6,350 bases of DNA, from contig PKWT01000144.1 in NCBI GenBank assembly GCA_003132125.1, positions 1-6,350 of the forward strand, read 5' to 3'. How positions within the stretch are numbered: the stretch's first letter is position 1; every line of letters starts with the position of its first letter. The position numbers were made by a program, and so were the translations under genes. The notes beneath the pieces are model-generated. The model saw only the letters and a list, made by a program, of their open reading frames with translations. It did not search any database and was not told the DNA's origin. Positions 1 through 6,350 of this stretch are shown here, in pieces. This DNA comes from Micrococcales bacterium (GTDB lineage: Bacteria; Actinomycetota; Actinomycetes; Actinomycetales; Dermatophilaceae).

Positions 1-892
1 GTTCGGCCCCCACGGCCACCGCGACCATCCACGCGCCCCCACCCACCCCGAGCGCGCTCCACATCGCGATCGGGAACCGGATCCGAACGAACGCGACGTA
101 CAACAGCGACGTGACGACGACCAGCGTCGCGGAGGAGAGGGCGTAGTCGTCGCTGGAAAGCCGCAGCGTGCCAACTGCGGCGCGGGCCATCCCGAAGGCG
201 ACCGCTGCGTCCAGGGTCCACAGCCAATGCCGTTGCGTCCGGACAGTGAACGCCGCGCCGCCGGCGGCTGCAACCAGGAGAACACCGGCGAGGATCTCGT
301 ATGGCGCCGTGGCCAGGTCCGCGAGACCGGGCAGTCCTGCTCGGCGCGCCGCGGTGACGTCGAGGACGAGCATCCCACAGGCGATGGCGGCCATGACCTC
401 GGCGGTCGCCTGAAGCCCGCGTCGTAGGGCGAGCTGCGCGGAGAGCCCGAAGCCCGACGTGATCACGATCAGGATCACGGCCCTGACGACCAAGGCCAGT
501 TGCAGCCACGCGACCGCGATGAAGACCGCGCCGGCCGCCAGCACGCACATTGCGCCAAGGACCAGCAGGATGACGCCGACCGACCGGCCCGCGAACCAGG
601 ATCGGGTCGGTGGCACGTCGGGAAGGACAGTCGGGAGCCGCCCCGCGGGCGGGCCGATTGAGGCGTCAGGTTGGTGACCGACAGTGGCACGGAGTTGTGG
701 CACGGCGGCTACATGCACGTCTGACCGCATACGCGTCACCAAAGAGTCGGCCCGCCGCAGCGTCGACACCAGCTCCGTGACGGTCGACCCCGTGAGATCG
801 ACCCAACAGATCGGACAACGCACCGGTTTCGGGGGCAGCTGTGCCGAGCAGCTCGGGCATCTCGACGGGTCGAAGAACGGTGTCACGGTCAC
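1..892 (-). CDS. Partial zinc-ribbon multi-pass membrane protein, probably SCO7613-type (3' end outside window)
   Basis: Reading the minus strand from a GTG at 892 gives 297 uninterrupted residues running off the left edge. The N-terminus holds a CxxC-x10-CxxC zinc ribbon (C12, C15, C26, C29), each pair inside a C-P-x-C motif. A short helical stretch follows (about 36-57, with TLRRAD), then a Pro-rich linker (about 75-97). From about 104 on there are some seven hydrophobic segments (roughly 104-128, 132-152, 163-180, 199-217, 224-240, 254-271, 275-295). This order, ribbon then LRRAD-like helix then many membrane helices, matches my memory of actinobacterial proteins annotated 'SCO7613 C-terminal domain-containing membrane protein', whose function is unknown. 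The start is chosen because a weak AGG (905-903) lies 10 nt upstream; the overlapping ATG at 894 runs straight into TGA, and a second GTG lies at 886. It is transcribed away from the transporter operon, so a functional link is not implied. The reading frame is well supported; the family call is moderate. Confidence 0.72.
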   Translation of the reverse strand, partial: MTVTPFFDPSRCPSCSAQLPPKPVRCPICWVDLTGSTVTELVSTLRRADSLVTRMRSDVHVAAVPQLRATVGHQPDASIGPPAGRLPTVLPDVPPTRSWFAGRSVGVILLVLGAMCVLAAGAVFIAVAWLQLALVVRAVILIVITSGFGLSAQLALRRGLQATAEVMAAIACGMLVLDVTAARRAGLPGLADLATAPYEILAGVLLVAAAGGAAFTVRTQRHWLWTLDAAVAFGMARAAVGTLRLSSDDYALSSATLVVVTSLLYVAFVRIRFPIAMWSALGVGGGAWMVAVAVGAE

Positions 893-906
893 ATAATGGC
901 GGCCTG

Positions 907-918
907 GCGAGCACTCGC
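907..918. repeat. Short inverted repeat GCGAG-CA-CTCGC
   Basis: This is a perfect 5-bp inverted repeat with a 2-nt centre, 15 bp upstream of the minus-strand GTG start. If the candidate minus-strand -10 box at 926-921 is real, the repeat lies around the transcription start or in the leader, where it could be an operator or a small mRNA hairpin. Short GC-rich palindromes arise easily by chance in this base composition, so only the repeat itself is certain. Confidence 0.3.
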
Positions 919-920
919 GA

Positions 921-948
921 AGGCTATTTGCCCGAGTCAGTCTGGCCA
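921..948 (-). promoter_or_regulatory. Candidate sigma-70-type promoter for the minus-strand gene
   Basis: On the minus strand, TGGCCA (948-943; 4 of 6 against TTGACA) is followed after 16 nt by TAGCCT (926-921; fits TAnnnT). The -10 box ends 28 nt before the GTG start, a sensible distance. The -35 hexamer lies inside the left arm and base of the inverted repeat at 941-963, so a protein bound there would cover it. Matches this loose are common in GC-rich DNA, so this is only a candidate. Confidence 0.27.
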
Positions 949-963
949 GGCACCCTGGCCTGA
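941..963. repeat. Inverted repeat / hairpin, possible operator
   Basis: GGCCAGG (944-950) and CCTGGCC (954-960) are perfect complements around a 3-nt CAC centre. Two outer pairs (942-962, 941-963) extend the stem past one T-T mismatch. Neither strand shows a T-run after the stem, so it is unlikely to be a terminator. Its place between two divergent genes, over a candidate -35 box, fits an operator for a dimeric regulator. The identity of any regulator is unknown. Confidence 0.45.
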
Positions 964-997
964 TGCAGCCGCAGCAGACGCAACGTGGACTACACAG

Positions 998-1013
998 GTA
1001 ACGACACTGCAAC
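998..1013 (+). promoter_or_regulatory. GlnR-like binding motif (candidate)
   Basis: GTAAC (998-1002), six bases, then GCAAC (1009-1013) fits the actinomycete GlnR box of the form GTnAC-n6-GnAAC, and also the simpler AC-n9-AC spacing. GlnR is the nitrogen regulator of Streptomyces and mycobacteria and controls uptake and assimilation genes, so a site before an amino acid importer is plausible. The centre lies about 45 bp upstream of the candidate TAGGCT -10 box, compatible with activation at a promoter lacking a good -35. There is no second adjacent pair of half-sites. The consensus is degenerate and no GlnR gene is in view. Confidence 0.3.
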
Positions 1014-1048
1014 ACATGGTTCTCGGACCTGCCAAACGACACTACTCT

Positions 1049-1054
1049 TAGGCT
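1049..1054 (+). promoter_or_regulatory. Candidate -10 box for the liv operon
   Basis: TAGGCT fits the TAnnnT form of actinobacterial -10 elements and lies in the most A/T-containing part of the upstream region, about 70 bp before the TTG start. An overlapping alternative is TACTCT at 1043-1048. Neither has a recognisable -35 hexamer at 16-18 bp, so a promoter here would probably need an activator. Confidence 0.22.
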
Positions 1055-1112
1055 ACCCTGCACCTGCCCGCGGGATTCGCGGCCGCCCGGGCTCTCCGGT
1101 CGAAGACCAATC

Positions 1113-1118
1113 AGGAGG
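1113..1118 (+). promoter_or_regulatory. Ribosome binding site AGGAGG that decides the livK start
   Basis: A full AGGAGG lies 4 nt before the TTG at 1123. The spacing is slightly short but workable. The alternative in-frame GTG at 1138 is 19 nt away, and the upstream GTG at 985 has no comparable site. This is the main sequence argument for a TTG start. Confidence 0.75.
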
Positions 1119-1122
1119 AACC

Positions 1123-2343
1123 TTGCATCAGCGTTCCGTGTTACGGGTCGGAGCGCCGCTGATCATTGCGGCACTGGCCCTGTCGGCATGCGGCTCCCGA
1201 AGCGACACCGGCAGCGGCAGCGGCGCATCAAGCGGCAACAAGATCGCCATCATCGGCGTCATGGCGCCGTTGTCCGGCGACCTGTCCGCCCTCGGTCTTG
1301 GCATCCAGCACTCGGTCGAGCTCGCGGTGAAGGAGGCGAACGCCAGCAACGCCATCCCCGGCTGGACGCTCCAGGTCGAGCCAAAGGACGACGAGGGCAA
1401 GCCCGACGTGGGCAAGAACGCCGCCACCGCGTTCGCCGCTGAACCCAATGTCGCCGGGGTCGTGGGCAACCTGAACTCCAACGTCGCCCAGAGTACCCAG
1501 CCGGTGCTCGCCACCGCCAAGATCGTCCAGGTATCCCCCGCCAACACGAACCCCACCCTGACCAAGGGCGCGGACTTCAAAACGGCGCCGAAGCGGACCT
1601 ATGACACGTACTTCCGCACCTGCACGACGGACGCCATCCAGGGTCCGTTCGCCGCGCAGTACATGTTCAAGGCCGGCATCACCAAGGTCGCAACGATTCA
1701 CGACAAGAAGGCTTATGGCCAGGGTCTTGTCGAGGCGTTCACCGGTGAGTTCACCAAGCTCGGCGGCACCATCGTTGATGCCGAGACGATCAACCCGGAC
1801 GACTCGAACTACCAGTCCGTCATCACCAAGATCAAGCCCATGAGCCCCCAGGGCGTCTACTACGGCGGCGAGTACCCGCAGGCGGGTCCGCTGTCACAGC
1901 AGATGAAGGCTGCCGGCCTCAACGTTCCGCTCATGGGTGGCGACGGCATCTACGACCCGAAGTTCATCGTGCTCGGTGGTGCGACCTCAGCCGGTGACCT
2001 TGCCACGTCGGTCGGCGCTCCGACCGACCAGCTCGCCGCCGGCAAGAAGTTCCTTGCCGACTATGCAGCGGCCGGCTACAAGGATCCTGCGGCTGCCTAC
2101 GGCGCGTACTCGTTCGACGCTGCAAACTCCATCATCAACGCCCTCAAGGTGTCCCTCAAGGGCGCCAAGGACGTCGCCTCAGTGCGTCAGGCCACCATCG
2201 ACGCACTCGGCAAGGTCTCCTTCGAGGGCGTGACCGGCCATGTCGCGTTCGACCAGTACGGCGACAGCACCAGCCGGGTGCTGACCGTCTACAAGGTCGT
2301 CTCCGGCGCGTGGGCTCCGGTGAGCACCGAAGCATTCAAGTAG
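1123..2343 (+). CDS. livK: Branched-chain amino acid ABC transporter substrate-binding lipoprotein (LivK type)
   Basis: This is the extracytoplasmic binding protein that captures an amino acid and hands it to the LivHM permease. From the TTG start it has 406 residues, normal for the type I periplasmic-binding (Peripla_BP_6) family. It opens with a lipoprotein signal: R4 and R8, a hydrophobic core (about 10-20), and lipobox LSAC with C23 as the lipidated cysteine. A Gly/Ser-rich linker (24-38) follows. The first lobe begins KIAIIGVMAPLSGD (40-53), the usual family opening. SPANTNPTLT (138-147), YFRTCTTDAIQGP (163-175), DKKAYGQG (194-201), YYGGEYPQAG (246-255) and AYGAYSFDAAN (325-335) are conserved family segments around the cleft and hinge. 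An in-frame GTG at 985 would add 46 residues without signal character and is rejected. It is the first gene of the operon, separated from livH by a hairpin. Substrate could be Leu/Ile/Val or another small hydrophobic or aromatic ligand; residues alone do not decide. Confidence 0.93.
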   Translation: MHQRSVLRVGAPLIIAALALSACGSRSDTGSGSGASSGNKIAIIGVMAPLSGDLSALGLGIQHSVELAVKEANASNAIPGWTLQVEPKDDEGKPDVGKNAATAFAAEPNVAGVVGNLNSNVAQSTQPVLATAKIVQVSPANTNPTLTKGADFKTAPKRTYDTYFRTCTTDAIQGPFAAQYMFKAGITKVATIHDKKAYGQGLVEAFTGEFTKLGGTIVDAETINPDDSNYQSVITKIKPMSPQGVYYGGEYPQAGPLSQQMKAAGLNVPLMGGDGIYDPKFIVLGGATSAGDLATSVGAPTDQLAAGKKFLADYAAAGYKDPAAAYGAYSFDAANSIINALKVSLKGAKDVASVRQATIDALGKVSFEGVTGHVAFDQYGDSTSRVLTVYKVVSGAWAPVSTEAFK

Positions 2344-2354
2344 GGCGACCCTCG

Positions 2355-2395
2355 AGGCCGCAGGAGTGGGCGGTGCCCGCTCCTGCGGCTTTGTT
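2355..2395 (+). terminator. Intrinsic terminator / attenuator between livK and livH
   Basis: The stem pairs 2357-2371 with 2375-2389: ten Watson-Crick pairs, one T-G wobble, then four more pairs closing a GGT loop. It is followed by TTTGTT. The stem is long and GC-rich and starts 13 nt after the livK stop. The next gene's start is only about 30 nt beyond the T-rich tail and I see no convincing promoter between, so it is probably a partial terminator. It may also protect the livK message from 3' decay. Either would give more binding protein than permease, as is common in ABC importer operons. Confidence 0.82.
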
Positions 2396-2410
2396 GAATC
2401 TTTGAACACC

Positions 2411-2416
2411 GGGAGG
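2411..2416 (+). promoter_or_regulatory. Ribosome binding site of livH
   Basis: GGGAGG lies 8 nt before the GTG at 2425, ideal spacing. It supports GTG as the livH start and shows that livH translation initiates independently of livK. Confidence 0.75.
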
Positions 2417-2424
2417 TTGACGAC

Positions 2425-3383
<959 letters not shown>

Positions 3384-3387
<4 letters not shown>

Positions 3388-5078
3388 TCCGAATCCCCAA
3401 CATCCCCGAGTCCGTGGTGGTCAAACATGGTCCCAAGGCCTGGCCGCTGGGACTGGCCGGCGCAGGCCTGCTCATCTTCGGGTCCCTGCTCTCCTGGAGC
3501 TTCGACCCCCAGGTCCTGGGCGACCTCTCCATCAGCTTCAACCCGGGCGCCCTGCAGATCATGGCCATCGCGCAGGGCCTGCTCGCCATCATCCTGTTGC
3601 TGGCGGACAAGGGTCCGCTGACCTCCTTGGGCCAATGGGCTGACACGGCACTGGCTCTGCGGGCCCTGGCCACCTGGGCCCTGCTGTTCATGGCCATCGT
3701 TCTCGTCGCGATCACGGTTGAGGCCGGCGGCCTGGTCAACATCGAGCCGGGTGGCTGGATCGCGTTCTTGGGCGCGGTACTGCTCTTTGCCGCCTCACGA
3801 CTGGTCCTGCCCAGGGAAACCCGCGACCTGGGCCATGCACGGCTTCCCGGCTGGGCCGAGATCCTGGTCATCGTCGCCCTCATGGCGGCAATCCTGTTCG
3901 GGACGGCCTACGCCCTGGGTCTGTCCGACGCATGGGAGTTCGTGCTGTTCCTCATGCTCGTGACCGGCGTGGTGATCACCGGGATCCGTGCGGGGTTTCT
4001 GACCTGGCTGGGACACGTCACGACCAGGCACAAGCACGTGTTGATGCTGGCTGCGTTCGCGGTGGCGTTCTTGTTCCCGTTCACCCAGAACGGCTCCGAC
4101 GCGAACATGTCGATCGCATCCCAGGTCCTCATCTTCGCGGCGGCAGCCATGGGTCTGAACATCGTTGTCGGACTGGCCGGCCTGCTCGACCTCGGGTACA
4201 TCGCGTTCCTTGGCGCGGGAGCCTACGTCGGGGCCACGATGTCGACCTCGGCGTTCGCCACCATCGGGTGGAAACCACCGTTCATCGTGGTCATGCTCGT
4301 CGGCGGCTGCGTCTCGGCCACGCTCGGCCTCATCATCGGCGCGCCCACCTTGCGCGTCTCCGGCGACTACCTGGCCATCGTCACGCTCGGTTTCGGCGAG
4401 ATCTTCCGTCTGTCGATGTTCAACCTGGACGGCAACAACGGACCAAACCTGACCCACGGCCCCAACGGTGTCCCGGCCATCCCTGACCTGACCTTCGGCA
4501 GCTTCAACTTCGGCGACACCCACACACTCCTGGGGATCCCGCTGGCCCGCTTCTCCAACTACTACTTCCTGCTCCTGGTGCTGATCGCGTTCATCATCCT
4601 GGTCTTCGCGCGCCTCAACAACAGCCGGATCGGCCGCGGCTGGGTGGCCATCCGCGAAGACGAGAAGGCCGCCGAGGCCATGGGCGTCAACGTCTTCGGG
4701 CTCAAGATCCTCGCCTTCGTCGTCGGTGCCTTCCTCGCCGGACTGGCCGGTACCATCAAGGCCCACCAAGACGTCTCGGTCACACCCGACCAGTACATCT
4801 TCCTGGAGTCCGCGTTCCTGCTCGCGGCGATCGTCCTGGGCGGCATGGGCACGGTCGCCGGGGTCCTGATCGGCGCGGTGATCCTCAAGCTCCTCCCCGA
4901 GAAGCTGCGATTCTTCGCGGACTACCGCCTGTTGCTCTTCGGTCTGCTCCTCGTCCTGATGATGCGCTTCCGGCCCGAAGGACTCGTCGCAAGTAGACGA
5001 AGACAGCTGGAGTTCCATGAAGCGGACGAGGAGCTTGCCGTCCGGGTCGAGGGCGACATCGCCGAGGTGGTGATATGA
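3384..5078 (+). CDS. livM: Branched-chain amino acid ABC transporter permease LivM with long N-terminal membrane extension
   Basis: This encodes the second permease subunit, partner of LivH. The family core begins around residue 243 (SIASQVLIFAAAAMGLNIVVG) and includes LLDLGYIAFLGAGAYVGA (267-284), TLRVSGDYLAIVTLGFGEIFR (322-342), GPNGVP (359-364), the cytoplasmic EAA-like loop AIREDEKAAEAMGV (422-435), LAGLAGTIKA (451-460), IVLGGMGTVAGVLIGA (483-498) and FRPEGL (529-534). At 564 residues it is far longer than the typical LivM (about 300-430). The extra N-terminal part (1 to about 215) holds some six hydrophobic helices (about 21-38, 55-74, 89-111, 123-142, 157-180, 184-203), with another at 218-234 leading into the core. 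I recall similar long LivM proteins in other actinobacteria, so this is probably a lineage variant and not a fusion error; the frame is open throughout with uniform codon use. The tail (541-564) is acidic. The ATG overlaps the livH stop by 4 nt, with GGTGGA (3372-3377) as a weak ribosome site. Confidence 0.93.
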
Positions 5079-5914
5079 CCGTGACCGCAGAAGCCGTGGC
5101 TGCCAAGGCGCCGGCCGGTGTGCCGTTGCTGCAGGCAGAGGGCGTCGTCATGCGATTCGGCGGTCTGACCGCCGTGAACAACGTGACCATGAGCGTCAGC
5201 GAGGGCGAGATCGTCGGTCTTATCGGCCCCAACGGCGCCGGCAAGACGACCTTCTTCAACTGCCTGACCGGGATGTACAAGCCGACTGAGGGAAGCGTCC
5301 GGCTGTCCGGGGTCGAGCTGCCGCCCAAACCGCGCGCGGTCGTCAAGGCCGGTATGGCGCGGACGTTCCAGAACATCCGGTTGTTCGCCAACATGACGGC
5401 TCTGGAGAACGTCATGGTCGGCCGCTACTGCCGCACGAGCTCTGGCGCCTTCACGTCGATCGTGCACGGACCCAAGTTCAGACGCGAAGAGGCCGAGACG
5501 AGAGAACGCGCCCAGGAGCTGCTGGACTTCGTCGGCCTCGGAAAATCCACCGATCACCTGGCCCGCAACATGCCCTACGGCAACCAACGTCGTCTCGAGA
5601 TCGCCCGGGCGCTGGCCACCGACCCCAAGCTCGTTCTCCTGGATGAGCCAACGGCCGGGATGAACCCGCTGGAGACCCGGCAGGCCAGCGACCTGATCTT
5701 CAAGATCCGGGACAGCGGGTTGGCCGTCGTGGTCATCGAGCACGACATGCGGTTCATCTTCAACCTGTGCGACCGGGTGCTCTGTCTCGTGCGGGGCGAG
5801 ACCCTGGTCGAGGGAACGCCGGACGAGGTGCAGTCGGACCCCCGCGTCATCGAGGCCTACATCGGCACAGGCACAGACGACGAAGACGATGACGAAGCAG
5901 GGGACACCCCATGA
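5075..5914 (+). CDS. livG: Branched-chain amino acid ABC transporter ATP-binding protein LivG
   Basis: This cytoplasmic ATPase subunit powers the LivHM permease together with LivF. Of its 279 residues, the first 18 or so are a nonconserved leader. The ABC domain then shows Walker A GPNGAGKT (51-58), Q-loop Gln99 in RTFQNIRLF, a LivG-type signature YGNQRRLEIARAL (168-180, in place of LSGGQ), Walker B LVLLDEP (186-192) with D190 and E191, the LivG hallmark TAGMNPLET (193-201), and H-loop His223 in IEHDM. The C-terminus VIEAYIG (258-264) is the usual LivG ending and is followed by a strongly acidic tail (268-277, mostly Asp and Glu). All catalytic residues are present, so the ATPase should be active. 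The ATG overlaps the livM stop by 4 nt and is preceded by GAGG (5064-5067) with 7-nt spacing. An internal Met at residue 26 would remove conserved sequence and is a poorer start. Confidence 0.96.
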   Translation: MTVTAEAVAAKAPAGVPLLQAEGVVMRFGGLTAVNNVTMSVSEGEIVGLIGPNGAGKTTFFNCLTGMYKPTEGSVRLSGVELPPKPRAVVKAGMARTFQNIRLFANMTALENVMVGRYCRTSSGAFTSIVHGPKFRREEAETRERAQELLDFVGLGKSTDHLARNMPYGNQRRLEIARALATDPKLVLLDEPTAGMNPLETRQASDLIFKIRDSGLAVVVIEHDMRFIFNLCDRVLCLVRGETLVEGTPDEVQSDPRVIEAYIGTGTDDEDDDEAGDTP

Positions 5915-6350
5915 CAGCCATGCTCGAGGTCAAGGACCTCAAGGTCGCCTACGGCAAGATCCTCGCGGTCAAGAAGATCAGCTTCTCGGTCGACGAGGGC
6001 CAGGTCGTCACCCTGATCGGCACCAACGGCGCCGGCAAGACCACGACGCTGCGAACGATCTCCGGGCTCATCCGACCCTCCAGCGGAGAGATCCTGTTCC
6101 AGGGCAAGCGGATCGACGCCACCGCGGCTCACGAGATCGTCATCCTCGGAGTGGCTCACTGCCCCGAGGGCCGCAAGATCTTCCCCAAGATGAGCGTTGA
6201 AGAAAACCTCCTGCTGGGCGCGTTCACCCGCAGCGACTCCGGGGTCAAGGGCGACCTGGACGCGTCATACGACCTGTTCCCGGTCCTCGGCGAGCGTCGA
6301 AACCAACCGGCCGGGACGTTCTCCGGCGGCGAGCAGCAGATGCTGGCGAT
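5911..6350 (+). CDS. livF: Branched-chain amino acid ABC transporter ATP-binding protein LivF (partial, cut by window end)
   Basis: This is the second ATPase subunit, pairing with LivG. The first 146 residues are visible of an expected 235 or so. MLEVKDLKVAYGKILAVKK (4-22) is the standard opening. Walker A is GTNGAGKTT (37-45). PEGRKIFPKMSVEENLLLGAF (85-105) is the LivF-specific region, and the signature SGGEQQMLA (138-146) begins just before the edge. Walker B and the H-loop lie outside. The PEGR motif separates LivF from LivG and supports the assignment. The residue before the motif, where many LivF proteins carry a Q-loop-like residue, is H83-C84. ATG overlaps the livG stop by 4 nt; AGGGG (5899-5903) with 7-nt spacing serves as ribosome site. 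A livF as the last transporter gene fits the usual K-H-M-G-F order, so the operon may end soon beyond the window. Confidence 0.95.
   Translation, partial: MTAMLEVKDLKVAYGKILAVKKISFSVDEGQVVTLIGTNGAGKTTTLRTISGLIRPSSGEILFQGKRIDATAAHEIVILGVAHCPEGRKIFPKMSVEENLLLGAFTRSDSGVKGDLDASYDLFPVLGERRNQPAGTFSGGEQQMLA

Larger units (their letters stand above)
893..1122. other. Divergent intergenic region
   Basis: This 230-bp gap separates the start of the minus-strand membrane protein gene from the start of the binding-protein gene, so promoters for both must lie here or overlap the gene ends. It contains a perfect 5-bp inverted repeat (907-911 with 914-918), a longer one (941-963), a GlnR-like motif (998-1013) and a GC-rich leader. 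In that leader CCGCG (1068-1072) can pair with CGCGG (1078-1082), and the palindromes CCCGCGGG (1067-1074) and GCCCGGGC (1085-1092) suggest a structured 5' untranslated mRNA. I see no convincing small gene and no riboswitch class that I recognise. Confidence 0.7.

Noticed and set aside
168..690. Several short plus-strand and alternative minus-strand frames in the left region
   Set aside because: Their translations are Arg/Ala/Pro/Thr-rich with no motifs, and they conflict with the continuous minus-strand frame encoding the zinc ribbon and membrane helices.
666..914. 82-codon minus-strand frame starting with ATG at 914
   Set aside because: It is a different frame from the zinc-ribbon protein, ends after 82 codons, and has no domain; the GTG-started frame at 892 has conserved CxxC pairs and continues for 297 codons.
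941..963. Intrinsic terminator at the intergenic hairpin
   Set aside because: No T-run follows the stem on either strand, and it lies upstream of both divergent genes, where a terminator is not expected.
1128..1701. Two minus-strand frames of about 150 codons opposite the binding-protein gene
   Set aside because: Both lie within the livK coding region, overlap each other in different frames, and show no recognisable domain.
3795..5018. 407-codon open frame on the minus strand opposite livM
   Set aside because: The translation is almost entirely Asp, Glu, Gln, Arg and Gly with no domain character, and the plus strand encodes a clear LivM. This is the usual antisense shadow of a GC-rich gene.

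Overview
This is a GC-rich window with frequent GTG and TTG starts, strong G/C preference at third codon positions and 4-nt ATGA gene overlaps. Together with a likely SCO7613-type zinc-ribbon membrane protein, this suggests a high-GC actinomycete. The genus cannot be fixed from the sequence alone.

Layout. Positions 1-892 hold the 5' part of a gene on the minus strand. It encodes a four-cysteine zinc ribbon followed by many membrane helices, and its C-terminus lies outside the window. Positions 893-1122 are a divergent intergenic region with two short inverted repeats, a candidate minus-strand promoter, a GlnR-like motif and a GC-rich leader ending in a strong ribosome binding site. From 1123 to the right edge, all on the plus strand, lies a classical branched-chain (hydrophobic) amino acid ABC importer operon: substrate-binding lipoprotein (livK type), permease livH, permease livM, ATPase livG and ATPase livF. 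The last is cut by the window end.

How the parts work together. The lipoprotein captures an amino acid outside the membrane and delivers it to the LivH-LivM permease pair; LivG and LivF hydrolyse ATP to drive import. A strong hairpin with a T-rich tail sits between livK and livH, placed to let only part of the transcription continue into the membrane and ATPase genes. This would give excess binding protein over transporter. From livH to livF every junction is an ATGA overlap, which implies translational coupling.

Most unusual points: LivM has about 200 extra N-terminal residues with roughly six predicted membrane helices; the binding protein most likely starts at a TTG behind an AGGAGG site rather than at an upstream GTG; and the divergent intergenic region carries candidate regulatory sites. 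I see no mobile element, CRISPR array, RNA gene or clearly undescribed system here. The window is mostly a well-known transporter operon, and the exact substrate cannot be read from the sequence.
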